This document shows, in pieces, positions 8,533 to 16,168 of a stretch of DNA of 64,000 bases. A program made the translations under genes and the position numbers. Source of the DNA: Sphaerimonospora sp050942215 (lineage in GTDB: Bacteria; Actinomycetota; Actinomycetes; Streptosporangiales; Streptosporangiaceae); NCBI RefSeq assembly GCF_050942215.1, contig NZ_CP192056.1, positions 372,001 through 436,000 of the forward strand. The letters are read 5' to 3'. The notes beneath the pieces are model-generated. The model saw only the letters and a list, made by a program, of their open reading frames with translations. It was not told where the DNA came from and searched no databases. Each line of letters starts with the position of its first letter. Position 1 is the first letter of the stretch.

Positions 8533-9189
8533 GTGATCCCGCGAATCCCGGTCAGCGTGGATCTGGTCGTCTTCACCGTCAGGTCCCAGGAGCTCAGCGC
8601 ACTCGTCTGGCGGCGCGACCGGCCCCCGTACGAGGGCCGGTGGGCGCTGTCAGGCGGGTTCATCAAGCTGGAGGAGGACCTGCCGGCCGCCGCCGCCCGC
8701 GTGCTGGTCGAGCGGGCCGGGCTGCCGGGCGCCCAGGTTCACCTCGAACAGCTGCAGACGTACGGATATCCCGACCGCGATCCCCGTCAGCGGGTGGTCA
8801 GCGTCGCCTACCTGGGCCTCGCCCCCGACCTGCCCGCCTCGACCGAGGCGCACATGAGCTGGCAGCCGGTGGCCGAGCTGACGGAGATGGCCTTCGACCA
8901 CCGCCGCATCATGCTCGACGGGGTCGAGCGGGCCCGGGGCAAGCTGGAGTACACCTCGCTGGGCGCGGCGTTCTGCCCGCCGGAGTTCACCGTGGCCGAG
9001 CTGCGCCGTGTTTACGAGATCGTCTGGGGGCGGCAGCTCGACCCGCGCAACTTCCACCGCAAGGTCACCAAGACCGAGGGGTTCCTCATGCCGACGGGCC
9101 GTACGACCACCAGGGACGGCGGCAGGCCCGCCATGCTCTATCGCCGGGGACCGGCCGTGCTCCTGCACCCGCCGATGCTACGCGTCTGA
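8533..9189 (+). CDS. NrtR-like regulator (Nudix fold plus winged helix)
   Basis: About 218 residues from GTG 8533; a TTG at 8524 is an alternative start. The N-terminal half is a Nudix-type domain, but the Nudix box is degenerate: GGFIKLEEDLPAAAARVLVERAGL lacks the REUXEE catalytic arrangement. The C-terminal half (TVAELRRVYEIVWGRQLDPRNFHRKVTKTEG) is the winged helix that defines NrtR proteins. In that family the dead Nudix domain senses ADP-ribose-type ligands and the protein represses NAD-metabolism genes. Here no NAD gene is adjacent. The gene starts 11 bp after the secreted protein's stop, so the regulator may control the local locus or act elsewhere. Confidence 0.82.
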   Translation: MIPRIPVSVDLVVFTVRSQELSALVWRRDRPPYEGRWALSGGFIKLEEDLPAAAARVLVERAGLPGAQVHLEQLQTYGYPDRDPRQRVVSVAYLGLAPDLPASTEAHMSWQPVAELTEMAFDHRRIMLDGVERARGKLEYTSLGAAFCPPEFTVAELRRVYEIVWGRQLDPRNFHRKVTKTEGFLMPTGRTTTRDGGRPAMLYRRGPAVLLHPPMLRV

Positions 9190-9226
9190 TCGTCGCTCAG
9201 GGATCTTTCAGGATATATTCCGGCCT

Positions 9227-10477
9227 ATGCTCTTCACGGCCCCCCGCATTTCGGATGCGCCGGCCAGACTTACCGATCCCCCGCGACTGCGCGTCCTCGA
9301 CCTGCTGAGATTCTGCGCGGCGCTCGGGGTGGTGCTGTTCCATTTCGGCGAGACCCGTGCCTGGGGCACGTCGAACGCCTTTCCCGCGCTGAGCGCGGTC
9401 ACCATGTTCGGCGTCTACGGCGTGCGGCTGTTCTTCGTCATCAGTGGATTCGTGATCCTGATGAGCGCCTGGGGCCGTACGTCCGGCCAGTTCGCCGTCT
9501 CACGGATCGCCCGGCTCTACCCCGCCTACTGGGCGAGCGTGCTCATCCTCGGCGGGCTGGCCGTCGGCGGGCTGATCACCGATCACCGGCCGTCCCTGAG
9601 CGAACTGCTGGCCAACATGACCATGCTCCAGCACGGCCTGCGGATCCGGGACCTGGAGATCGTGTACTGGACGCTCTGGCAGGAGCTGGTCTTCTACGCG
9701 CTCATCGCGTGCTTCGCCGCGATCGGCATCACCTACCGCCGCTGCCTGGCCTTCCTCGGCGGCTGGGTGTTCCTCCTCGTCATCGCGGAACGGGTGGACG
9801 CCGATCTCCTCCAGGCCGTGCTCGTGCCGTTCGCCGCGCCGTACTTCATCGCCGGGATGGCGCTCTATCTCATCCACCGCTTCGGCGGATCGGTCTTCCC
9901 CTGGCTGTTCGTCGGGATCGGCTGGGTGCTCGCGCTCGTCAACGTGCTCGGCGAGAAGCCCGCCGCTTTCACCAGGTTCGGCCCCTCCCTCGGATCGGCG
10001 CTCGTGGTCGGCGTGATCTCGCTGATCTTCCTGGTGATGATCCTGGTGGCGCGGGGGTCGCTCGACCGGCTCGACTGGCGCTGGCTCACCACGCTGGGCG
10101 CGCTGACCTATCCGCTCTACCTTTTCCACCACCACGTGGGATTCCTGCTCATCCAGGCGCTGCATCCCGTGCTGGGGAACCGGCTCACGCTGCCGCTGGT
10201 GGTCGCCGCCGTCCTGGCCGTCGCGTACGCCGTCTACCGGCTGGTGGAGCGGCCGCTGCAGCCCCGCCTGAAAGCGGCGCTCACCCGCTCCCTCGAGACG
10301 ACCGCCGTCGTGGCCACCGCGGCCGCCACTGCGGCCGCCACGGCCGCCGCCGGCGCGGCGGCCACCGCCGTGGCCGGGGCGGCGACCGCGGTCACCGAGA
10401 CCTCCGAAGGAGGCCCCGGTGTGAACACGGAGGAGCGCCTGCTGGCCCAGTCCGCACCCGCCCAACGCACCCTGTAG
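9227..10477 (+). CDS. acyltransferase 3 family membrane protein
   Basis: 416 residues from ATG 9227; the frame is open upstream but that part lies in the previous gene. The opening RLRVLDLLRFCAALGVVLFH contains the catalytic-type Arg/His pair of OafA-like acyltransferases (RxxxDxLRxxAxxxVxxxH), followed by about ten transmembrane segments, FFVISGFVI, RIARLYPAYW and a closing VYRLVERPLQ. The C-terminal 70 residues are a low-complexity Ala/Thr tail that is probably cytosolic. These proteins O-acylate surface sugars, which fits its position at the end of the glycan locus. A TATATT box (9213-9218) lies 8 bases before the ATG, suggesting its own leaderless promoter. Confidence 0.88.
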   Translation: MLFTAPRISDAPARLTDPPRLRVLDLLRFCAALGVVLFHFGETRAWGTSNAFPALSAVTMFGVYGVRLFFVISGFVILMSAWGRTSGQFAVSRIARLYPAYWASVLILGGLAVGGLITDHRPSLSELLANMTMLQHGLRIRDLEIVYWTLWQELVFYALIACFAAIGITYRRCLAFLGGWVFLLVIAERVDADLLQAVLVPFAAPYFIAGMALYLIHRFGGSVFPWLFVGIGWVLALVNVLGEKPAAFTRFGPSLGSALVVGVISLIFLVMILVARGSLDRLDWRWLTTLGALTYPLYLFHHHVGFLLIQALHPVLGNRLTLPLVVAAVLAVAYAVYRLVERPLQPRLKAALTRSLETTAVVATAAATAAATAAAGAAATAVAGAATAVTETSEGGPGVNTEERLLAQSAPAQRTL

Positions 10478-10520
10478 CCGGAAGCCCCGCCGAGACGGCT
10501 CAGCGGCGGGGGGATTCCGG
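10478..10520. terminator. bidirectional hairpin terminator
   Basis: Arms CCGGAA plus CCCCGCCG (10478-10492) pair with CGGCGGGG plus TTCCGG (10504-10520) around a 11-nt loop, with a small internal mismatch. It sits between two convergent stops (acyltransferase and deacetylase). No U-tract, as is usual in actinomycetes. Confidence 0.7.
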
Positions 10521-10599
10521 TGCAGGCCCCGGCGACCCGGGCTCTCCACGGCGCGGGTTCCGCACCCGGCGCGGTGGGCGAGCGGCGGAGTCGTCCCGG

Positions 10600-11448
10600 C
10601 TACTTCTTGCTCGTCGAGCTCTTCGCCGAGCTCTTTGCCGGGGTCTTCGCCGGGGTCTTCTTGGGGCGGGGCGGATAGATCTCGCCGCCCTTGAGCTCAC
10701 GGCCCTGCAGCAGGGTCGTGATGGTGACGAAGCGGTAGCCCTGCTTCTCCAGCTTCGTCAGCACCCCCGGCATGGCCTTCACCGTCTCCGGGACGATGTC
10801 GTGCAGCAGGATGACCGCGTTCCGCTTGGCCCCGGCGAGCGTCCGCTCGGCGATCACCTTGGTGTTCCTGGCCTGCCAGTCGAGGGTGGAGTGACTCCAC
10901 AGGATCTGCGACAGGCCCACCTCGGCCATGAGCTGGGCAAGGTGGGCGTTGGTCGCGCCGTTCGGCGGCCGCATCATCGTGGGGGCCTTGCCGATCGTCT
11001 CGTAGATGATGTCCGAGGTGCTGGTGATCTCGCTGAACACCTCGTTGTCGGACAGCTTGGTCAGATCCGGATGGTTCCAGGTGTGGTTGCCGATCTCGTG
11101 ACCCTCGGCGGCGATGCGCTGGGTCATCTCGGGCCGGTTGGCCACCTTCCGGCCGAGCAGGAAGAACGTCGCCTTCGCGTTGTGCTTCTTCAGCGTGTCG
11201 AGCAGTTCGGGGGTGTACGGCCACGGGCCGTCGTCGAACGTGAGGGCGATGCACTTGTACTTCGCGCAGTACGGCTGTGCCTTCGCCTTGCCGCCTGTCT
11301 TGCTGCTCGCCTTGCTGCTCGTATCGGTCGCGGCCTTCGTCTGCTGCTGCGTGGTGGCCGGCGTGGCGGTCGCCGACGCCGCCGCGGGGGTCACGCACAC
11401 GCCGGTAGCGCAGAGACCGGCCATCAAGATCCTGATTTTCCGCCACAT
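10600..11448 (-). CDS. secreted polysaccharide deacetylase (NodB domain)
   Basis: 282 residues from ATG 11448, chosen because the signal peptide MWRKIRILMAGLCATGVCVTP starts there; the upstream frame extension is not protein-like. A Thr/Lys/Ser-rich linker follows. The NodB homology domain is complete: TFDDGPWPYT (metal-binding Asp and catalytic-base Asp), HEIGNHTWNHPDL (two metal-binding His), RPPNGATN, LWSHSTLDW and VILLHDI. It should remove N-acetyl groups from cell-wall or capsule amino sugars outside the cell. The C-terminus is a Lys/Pro/Ser-rich tail (PKKTPAKTPAKSSAKSS) that may bind anionic wall polymers. Convergent with the acyltransferase gene. Confidence 0.9.
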   Translation of the reverse strand: MWRKIRILMAGLCATGVCVTPAAASATATPATTQQQTKAATDTSSKASSKTGGKAKAQPYCAKYKCIALTFDDGPWPYTPELLDTLKKHNAKATFFLLGRKVANRPEMTQRIAAEGHEIGNHTWNHPDLTKLSDNEVFSEITSTSDIIYETIGKAPTMMRPPNGATNAHLAQLMAEVGLSQILWSHSTLDWQARNTKVIAERTLAGAKRNAVILLHDIVPETVKAMPGVLTKLEKQGYRFVTITTLLQGRELKGGEIYPPRPKKTPAKTPAKSSAKSSTSKK

Positions 11449-11484
11449 GCCGCAGGATCTTAGTGAGAAACCCTGAAAATAGCC

Positions 11485-11679
11485 TTGGAACGGCGGGACC
11501 GCGTCCTCGGCGCGCTGAAGGGCGAGATCCGGCCGCCAGACGCCACCGTGAGGGGTGACGGTGCCGTGGAGCGGATCCTCCGGACCGGCCGTGCCGATCC
11601 TGACGCGGCGTGCTCGGTGCTGCCGGACGTGGGATCCGTGGCCGCGACCCCACTTTTCAGCGCGTCTCAAGGCGGCTGA
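11485..11679 (+). other. doubtful small ORF in the deacetylase upstream region
   Basis: A TTG-started 64-codon frame with high third-position GC over most of its length. No ribosome-binding site and no recognisable domain. It overlaps the divergent promoter region of the deacetylase and could be chance or a decayed gene. The rest of 11449-11730 shows nothing else I can support. Confidence 0.2.
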
Positions 11680-11730
11680 AAGCGCCTGAACGCACACTGC
11701 CGTCGACAGCAGATCGAAAGGATCCCCGCC

Positions 11731-12255
11731 ATGACCACGCGCCCCCTAGCCGGCATCGCCTTCGCGGCGGCCGGCATCCTCGCCCTCGCCCCGATGACCG
11801 CCGCGTCCGCCGGTGCCTCGACCACCGCCACGAGCGCCGCCACAGCCACCGCCACGACGACCGGCACGACCGCCAACGGCAAGTGGGGCCCCTATTACGC
11901 CAGGGGGACGAAGGCCAAGGCGAACGGGAAGCTGACCGCCGCGCCGAAGGCCGACCCCAGCCTGCCCAACCCCCTCGTCAAGGTCACCGGCAGCGTCGTC
12001 AGCCTGAGCCGTACGCCGTCGACCTGCGGATGGGCCGTCTTCCGCATCAGCTACTTCGACTCCGCGGGCCGGCCGCGTTTGGCCTACCGCAATTACCGCA
12101 CCTGCTCGTACGGCAAGACGAAGAAATTCGCGTTCTCGGCCAAGAAAGTGGGGGAGGTCGAGGTCAAGGTCTGCTCCGAGCGGAAGGCCGCCAAGCCGTC
12201 GCCGGACTGTCGGTACGCGGGCACCTGGAAGTCGCTCTACGTCTACTACCGGTAG
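11731..12255 (+). CDS. small secreted protein of unknown function
   Basis: 174 residues from ATG 11731, with AAAGGAT about 8 bases upstream. A clear signal peptide (GIAFAAAGILALAPMTAASAGA) is followed by a Thr/Ala linker and a compact mature domain that starts near GKWGPYYARGTKAKANGKL. The mature part has four cysteines (STCGW, RTCSYG, KVCSER, PDCRY), consistent with two disulphides, and an aromatic C-terminus (KSLYVYYR). I do not recognise a family. It stands alone between the deacetylase and the aminotransferase gene, 32 bp before the latter. Confidence 0.78.
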   Translation: MTTRPLAGIAFAAAGILALAPMTAASAGASTTATSAATATATTTGTTANGKWGPYYARGTKAKANGKLTAAPKADPSLPNPLVKVTGSVVSLSRTPSTCGWAVFRISYFDSAGRPRLAYRNYRTCSYGKTKKFAFSAKKVGEVEVKVCSERKAAKPSPDCRYAGTWKSLYVYYR

Positions 12256-12287
12256 AGCTGCCCGGAGTCATCTTCTAAGGTTGCGGT

Positions 12288-13346
12288 ATGCCGCGATTCC
12301 GCTCGTTTCTCGAGACCATGGCCCCCTACAAGCCGGGCAGATCGGTGGTCTCTCCAGATGGCCGCTCGTACAAGCTGTCCTCCAACGAGAACCCGCATGG
12401 GCCGCTGCCCTCGGTGATCGAGGCGATCGCCAGGGCGGCGACGGAGATCAATCGCTATCCCGATCCCGGCTCGGTCAAGCTCACCGCGGCGCTCGCCGAG
12501 CGGTTCGACGTGCCGGCCGAGCACGTCGCGCTGGGGGCGGGGTCCGTCGCGGTCGCTCAGCAGATCTTGGAGGCGGTCGGCGAACCCGGCGCCGAGGTGG
12601 TCTACGCGTGGCGCTCCTTCGAGGCATATCCGCTGCTCGTCGGCCTCGCCGGGGCGACGTCCGTCCAGGTGCCGCTGCAGGACGAGACCCACGATCTCGA
12701 CGCGATGGCCGAGGCGATCACGCCGCGGACCCGCCTGGTCTTCGTCTGCAACCCCAACAACCCGACCGGTACGGTCAACCGGACGGCCGAGCTGCGCCGC
12801 TTCCTCGACCGGGTGCCCGACGATGTGCTCGTGGTGCTCGACGAGGCCTACCGGGAGTACGTCAGGGACGAGGACGTGCCCGACGGTCTGGACTTCTACC
12901 GTGAGCGCGGCAACGTCGCCGTGCTGCGCACCTTCTCGAAGGCGTACGGCCTGGCCGGGCTGCGGGTGGGCTACCTGATCGGGCAGGCACCGGTGGCGGA
13001 GGCCGTACGCAAGACGCTGCTGCCGTTCGCGGTCAACCACATCGCGCAGGCCGCCGCCATCGCGTCGCTGGCCGCCGAGGACGAGCTGAACGTACGGGTC
13101 GAGGAGGCCGTCAAGGAGCGGGCCAGGGTGCGTGAGGCGCTGGTGGCCCAGGGGTGGACGGTCCCGCCCACGGAGGCCAACTTCGTCTGGCTCCGGGTCG
13201 GCGACCGCACGATGGAGTTCGCCGAGCACTGCGCCGCGGCCGGGGTGGCCGTACGGCCCTTCGCCGGCGAGGGCGCCCGCATCTCCATCGGCGACGCCGA
13301 GGCCAACGACACCTTCCTCACCGCCGCCGCTGCCTTCCTGACCTGA
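12288..13346 (+). CDS. class I/II PLP aminotransferase, HisC-like
   Basis: 352 residues, typical of histidinol-phosphate or aromatic-amino-acid aminotransferases. Visible family features are LSSNENPHGPLPSV near residue 31, the NPNNPTGT motif, VVLDEAYREYV (Asp contacting the PLP ring nitrogen) and the Schiff-base lysine in TFSKAYGLAGLRVGY. It transfers an amino group from glutamate to imidazole-acetol phosphate or an aromatic keto acid; there are no his genes nearby, so the aromatic (Pat-like) role is equally likely. A decayed copy of its 3' two-thirds lies at 14617-15033, beyond the Fic gene. Confidence 0.85.
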   Translation: MPRFRSFLETMAPYKPGRSVVSPDGRSYKLSSNENPHGPLPSVIEAIARAATEINRYPDPGSVKLTAALAERFDVPAEHVALGAGSVAVAQQILEAVGEPGAEVVYAWRSFEAYPLLVGLAGATSVQVPLQDETHDLDAMAEAITPRTRLVFVCNPNNPTGTVNRTAELRRFLDRVPDDVLVVLDEAYREYVRDEDVPDGLDFYRERGNVAVLRTFSKAYGLAGLRVGYLIGQAPVAEAVRKTLLPFAVNHIAQAAAIASLAAEDELNVRVEEAVKERARVREALVAQGWTVPPTEANFVWLRVGDRTMEFAEHCAAAGVAVRPFAGEGARISIGDAEANDTFLTAAAAFLT

Positions 13347-13366
13347 CGCCCTCAAGCGGAAGGGCG
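13347..13366 (+). terminator. hairpin after the aminotransferase
   Basis: CGCCCT and AGGGCG arms around an 8-nt loop immediately after the stop. The same hairpin is copied at 15012-15031 after the decayed copy. Confidence 0.5.
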
Positions 13367-13374
13367 CCGGTCTG

Positions 13375-13438
13375 AAGTTGATACACCTTGAGCTCAGCTA
13401 ATTGAACTTATCAACTTCGTGTCCGAAGGGAGCTGTTT
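13375..13438 (+). repeat. 64-bp direct repeat flanking the Fic gene, left copy
   Basis: Matches 14501-14564 at 58 of 64 positions, with all six differences inside a 7-bp window (13389-13395). Each copy carries an inverted repeat, AAGTTGATA and TATCAACTT (13375-13383 and 13409-13417). It is AT-rich compared with its surroundings and ends 8 bp before the Fic stop codon. Confidence 0.88.
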
Positions 13439-13445
13439 CCCGATG

Positions 13446-14483
13446 TCATGGGGCTTCCTGCCCTTGGGCCGGTCGCAGATGCCTGGCCGCGCGGTATGCC
13501 TCGACTGATTTCCGGGTCGATCTCCAGACGCCATCCGGACCGTGTACCGCGTTCAGGCGGCCACGCTGGGCGGCCTGCCGGAGCGCGGCAAGGCTGAACT
13601 CCTTGTCAACGAGCGCGGCCAGCGGGACCAGCCGTGCCGGGCCCGCCAGGTTCGGGAGGATGAACCGATTGAGGTTCTCCTCCATCGCGCGGGCTATCAA
13701 CTCGCCGAGGGCGCCATAGTCCCCCACATCGGCGCGCCGCAAGGCAGAGAGGTAGGCGGTGCGCTGCCGTTTCATGATGATGATCGGAGGGTAGCCGAGC
13801 CGGACCAGGATCAGGTTCAGGGCCAGGCGTCCGCTTCGACCGTTGCCATCGATGAATGGGTGAATACGTTCGAACTCGGCGTGGATTCTCGCCAACCCCT
13901 CAGGAAGCGGACGGCCCAGGTCGGCTGTGGATTCGATCTGCTTTCCCAGCGTGCAGGCATCGGCCACCCACTGCTCCATCTGGGCGGGTACCAGCGGCCA
14001 ACTTGGAGGAGTCATGCCCTCGGCGAACGGCTGAATGTCGTGCTCGCGGAAGCTTCCCGGTCCTTCACGTTCGGTCGCGTCCGGGTGCGGGGCCACGTCC
14101 CAAACTGGGGTCATGGCGGCGTGATGGATCCGCCGTACCTCATTGAGGGTGATCAGGTCTCCGTTGTGCCATATGTCGGGCTCAAGCGCCTGCCCGTACA
14201 CCCACTGGGCGGCGTCCGCGTACCCCCGGACCTCGTTGTATTCGCGGAGCGGCTTCGCTCCGACCGCTCGGCCCTGGTCGAGAAGCGTCCGGACTTCGCG
14301 GAGAACGAGCGTGTTGCCCTCCAGAGCTGTGGAGTGATGGGCCTCCTGGTGCCAGATGTCGTCCCAGATCTCCCCGGCCTCGTGTGGGCTGGGCAGGCCG
14401 CCGAGACGCTGGTTGAGCTCGGCGAGTGCTTGATCGAGGCGGCGATAGACAGTGGCACGACTCGGTCGGCCTCTCCCCGGCAT
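13446..14483 (-). CDS. Fic-domain AMP-transferase, class II (N-terminal inhibitory helix)
   Basis: 345 residues. The catalytic Fic motif is intact: HPFIDGNGRSGR with catalytic His208. An inhibitory motif of the (S/T)xxxE(G/N) type is present at residues 51-56 (STALEG), the arrangement in which one chain holds its own nucleotide site shut. Such enzymes transfer AMP (or other nucleotide parts) to a protein hydroxyl. The C-terminal 75 residues (LVDKEFSLAALRQAAQRGR) look like a small winged-helix domain, common in bacterial Fic proteins of this length. The gene has more A/T in third positions than neighbours and is bracketed by 64-bp direct repeats, pointing to acquisition. No partner antitoxin gene is adjacent. 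Confidence 0.9.
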   Translation of the reverse strand: MPGRGRPSRATVYRRLDQALAELNQRLGGLPSPHEAGEIWDDIWHQEAHHSTALEGNTLVLREVRTLLDQGRAVGAKPLREYNEVRGYADAAQWVYGQALEPDIWHNGDLITLNEVRRIHHAAMTPVWDVAPHPDATEREGPGSFREHDIQPFAEGMTPPSWPLVPAQMEQWVADACTLGKQIESTADLGRPLPEGLARIHAEFERIHPFIDGNGRSGRLALNLILVRLGYPPIIIMKRQRTAYLSALRRADVGDYGALGELIARAMEENLNRFILPNLAGPARLVPLAALVDKEFSLAALRQAAQRGRLNAVHGPDGVWRSTRKSVEAYRAARHLRPAQGQEAP

Positions 14484-14500
14484 TGAGCCCTCCTCCGCCT

Positions 14501-14564
14501 AAGTTGATACACCTGAGGACTAGCTAATTGAACTTATCAACTTCGTGTCCGAAGGGAGCTGTTT
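14501..14564 (+). repeat. 64-bp direct repeat flanking the Fic gene, right copy
   Basis: Same orientation as 13375-13438. It lies 17 bp upstream of the Fic start codon, so it probably also contains the Fic promoter or operator (inverted repeat AAGTTGATA / TATCAACTT). Confidence 0.88.
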
Positions 14565-14616
14565 TCCAACGTCAGAGGCGTTGGCGCGCCAGGGAAACCG
14601 CTGCCTGAGCCTCGTG

Positions 14617-15033
14617 GTGCCCGACGATGTCTACCGGGAGTACGTCAGAGACGATGACGTGCCCGACGGCCTGGACTTCTACCGTGAGCGCGGCAACGTC
14701 GCCGTGCTGCGCACCTTCTCGAAGGTGTACGGCCTGGCCGGGTTGCGGGTGGGCTACCTGGTCGGGCAGGCAGCGGTGGCGGAGGCCGTACGCAAGACGC
14801 TGCTGCCGTTCGCGGTCAACCACGTCGCGCAGGCCGCCGCCATCGCGTCGCCGGCCGCCGAGGACGAGCTGAACGTGCGGAGTTCGCCGAGCACTGCGCC
14901 GCGGCCGGCGTGGCCGTACGGCCCTTCGCCGGCGAGGGCGCTCGCATCTCCATCGGCGACGCCGAGGCCAACGACACCTTCCTCACCGCCGCCGCTGCCT
15001 TCCTGACCTGACGCCCTCAAGCGGAAGGGCGCC
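14617..15033 (+). pseudogene. decayed partial copy of the HisC-like aminotransferase
   Basis: Homologous to 12813-13368, including the downstream hairpin, at high nucleotide identity. It lacks the first half of the gene, has a 21-bp in-frame deletion that removes the LVVLDEA segment with the PLP-contacting Asp, and a deletion of about 118 bp around 14876 that shifts the frame. The Schiff-base lysine region survives (TFSKVYGLAGLRVGY). It cannot encode an active enzyme. Confidence 0.9.
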
Positions 15034-15294
15034 CGCCTGAAGCGGCATTTTCCGAAGTTCGGATAAGTCGGTGACACGGTCAAAATGCGGCTTCGGGGAT
15101 AACGGGCAATATCTCGCCAAGAAATGATCAGTGTCACGGCTGCGGGCCGTTCGGGTGGCTCCGCACGTGGTTTTCTTTCCTTCGCATCCGGTGGGCGTAC
15201 ACCGAATGGCCTGCCGTCCGGCGTCGGCGACGGCCGGTTTCGGGGGCGCTCCCGGATCAGCGTATTTCGCATCATCTACGAGGAGAGAACGCCC

Positions 15295-15879
15295 ATGTTC
15301 GTGAAACCATCGCGTTTCCTGTCCACCGGCCTCGCGGCGGGTACCCTGCTGGCCGCGATGGCTGTGTCCGTCGCGGCCCCGGCATCGGCGGCCCAGAGCA
15401 ACGCGGATGACACGGTCGTGACCGCGCTCGACTACAACAGCACGGGCTGGCGATACCTCCAGGTGCCGCCCTCGACCGAAGCGCCCACGTTCTACGAGCG
15501 GGGTTTCGACGACAGTGCCTGGAAGGCAGGGCAGTCGGGCTTCGGCACCGCGACCGGCTGCTCGTTCAACACCCCCGCCAACGTCAAGACGCCGTGGGCC
15601 GTCAATACCGACATTCTCGTACGCCACTGGCTCCATATCCCGAGGGACGCGGAGCAGGTCCGAATTCAGGGAACGGTGGACAACGACGCGAAGGTCTATC
15701 TGAACGGTCATCTCGTGCAGACGGCCGAGAGCGGCCACTGCAAAACGGGCGCGATCGACGTCGTCGTCCCGGCGAATTACCTCGACTGTTGCAATTTGCT
15801 CGCCATTCGCGGGCATGACTACGGCGGATCGACCTATCTGAACGTCCGGGTCACCTACATCAAGCCCACCCGGGCGTAG
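15295..15879 (+). CDS. small secreted beta-sandwich protein
   Basis: 194 residues from ATG 15295, with a GAGGAGAG ribosome-binding site; the frame is open upstream but not protein-like. A signal peptide (LSTGLAAGTLLAAMAVSVAAPASA) is followed by a single domain that resembles the galactose-binding-like modules found in glycoside hydrolases: GWRYLQVPPSTEAPTFYERGFDDSAWKAG, then SGFG, LVRHWLHIP, VDNDAKVYLNGHLV and LLAIRGHDYGGSTYLNVRV. Five cysteines are present. It probably binds a wall or extracellular glycan; no catalytic module is attached. Stands alone, with a GC-rich hairpin 8 bp downstream. Confidence 0.75.
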   Translation: MFVKPSRFLSTGLAAGTLLAAMAVSVAAPASAAQSNADDTVVTALDYNSTGWRYLQVPPSTEAPTFYERGFDDSAWKAGQSGFGTATGCSFNTPANVKTPWAVNTDILVRHWLHIPRDAEQVRIQGTVDNDAKVYLNGHLVQTAESGHCKTGAIDVVVPANYLDCCNLLAIRGHDYGGSTYLNVRVTYIKPTRA

Positions 15880-15886
15880 ATGTGCG

Positions 15887-15918
15887 GGGCCGGCCCCTTC
15901 GGTTTCGAGGACCGGCCC
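15887..15918 (+). terminator. hairpin after the secreted beta-sandwich gene
   Basis: GGGCCGG (15887-15893) and CCGGCCC (15912-15918) arms, 8 bp after the stop codon. Confidence 0.5.
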
Positions 15919-15956
15919 TGCTCGCTCGCCTGGCCAGGCTTAACGGTCGGTTAAAG

Positions 15957-16112
15957 TCAAACGCTGGTTACTTCGGCGGGAAGTTCGGAGCCCGTGGCTT
16001 CGAGGAGGGCCGGCCCGTCGCTCAACGGCGGGGGCGTGGCCTCGATGACGATCACGATGCCGAGATGCGTCGAGTCCCACACCGCGTACACGGCTCCGAG
16101 TGCCGACCACAC
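15957..16112 (-). CDS. possible 51-residue small protein or gene remnant
   Basis: GTG at 16112 opens a 51-codon frame with strongly G/C-biased third positions. The product starts with an aliphatic/aromatic stretch (MWSALGAVYAVWDSTHLGIV) and ends in a Pro/Glu-rich part. It lies 56 bp beyond the stop of the regulator on the same strand. No domain is recognisable and the ribosome-binding site is weak. It may be a small membrane-associated protein or the tail of a lost gene. Confidence 0.35.
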   Translation of the reverse strand: MWSALGAVYAVWDSTHLGIVIVIEATPPPLSDGPALLEATGSELPAEVTSV

Positions 16113-16119
16113 CCCTATG

Positions 16120-16147
16120 TCATGACCGTTTCACCTATAGGTCATGA
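16120..16147. promoter_or_regulatory. nested palindromes downstream of the regulator gene
   Basis: TCATGACC (16120-16127) and GGTCATGA (16140-16147) form a perfect inverted repeat with 12-bp spacing. A second perfect 10-bp palindrome, ACCTATAGGT (16133-16142), overlaps its right half. It could be a terminator of the regulator gene or an operator for the small ORF. Confidence 0.4.
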
Positions 16148-16168
16148 GAACAGGCCCGGTGGGCGGAC

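Noticed and set aside
6600..8666. Long minus-strand frame opposite the secreted protein gene
   Set aside because: Shadow of a high-GC gene; no domain, no ribosome-binding site.
13542..14486. Plus-strand frame opposite the Fic gene
   Set aside because: The minus-strand frame has the full Fic motif and inhibitory helix; the plus frame has no recognisable feature.
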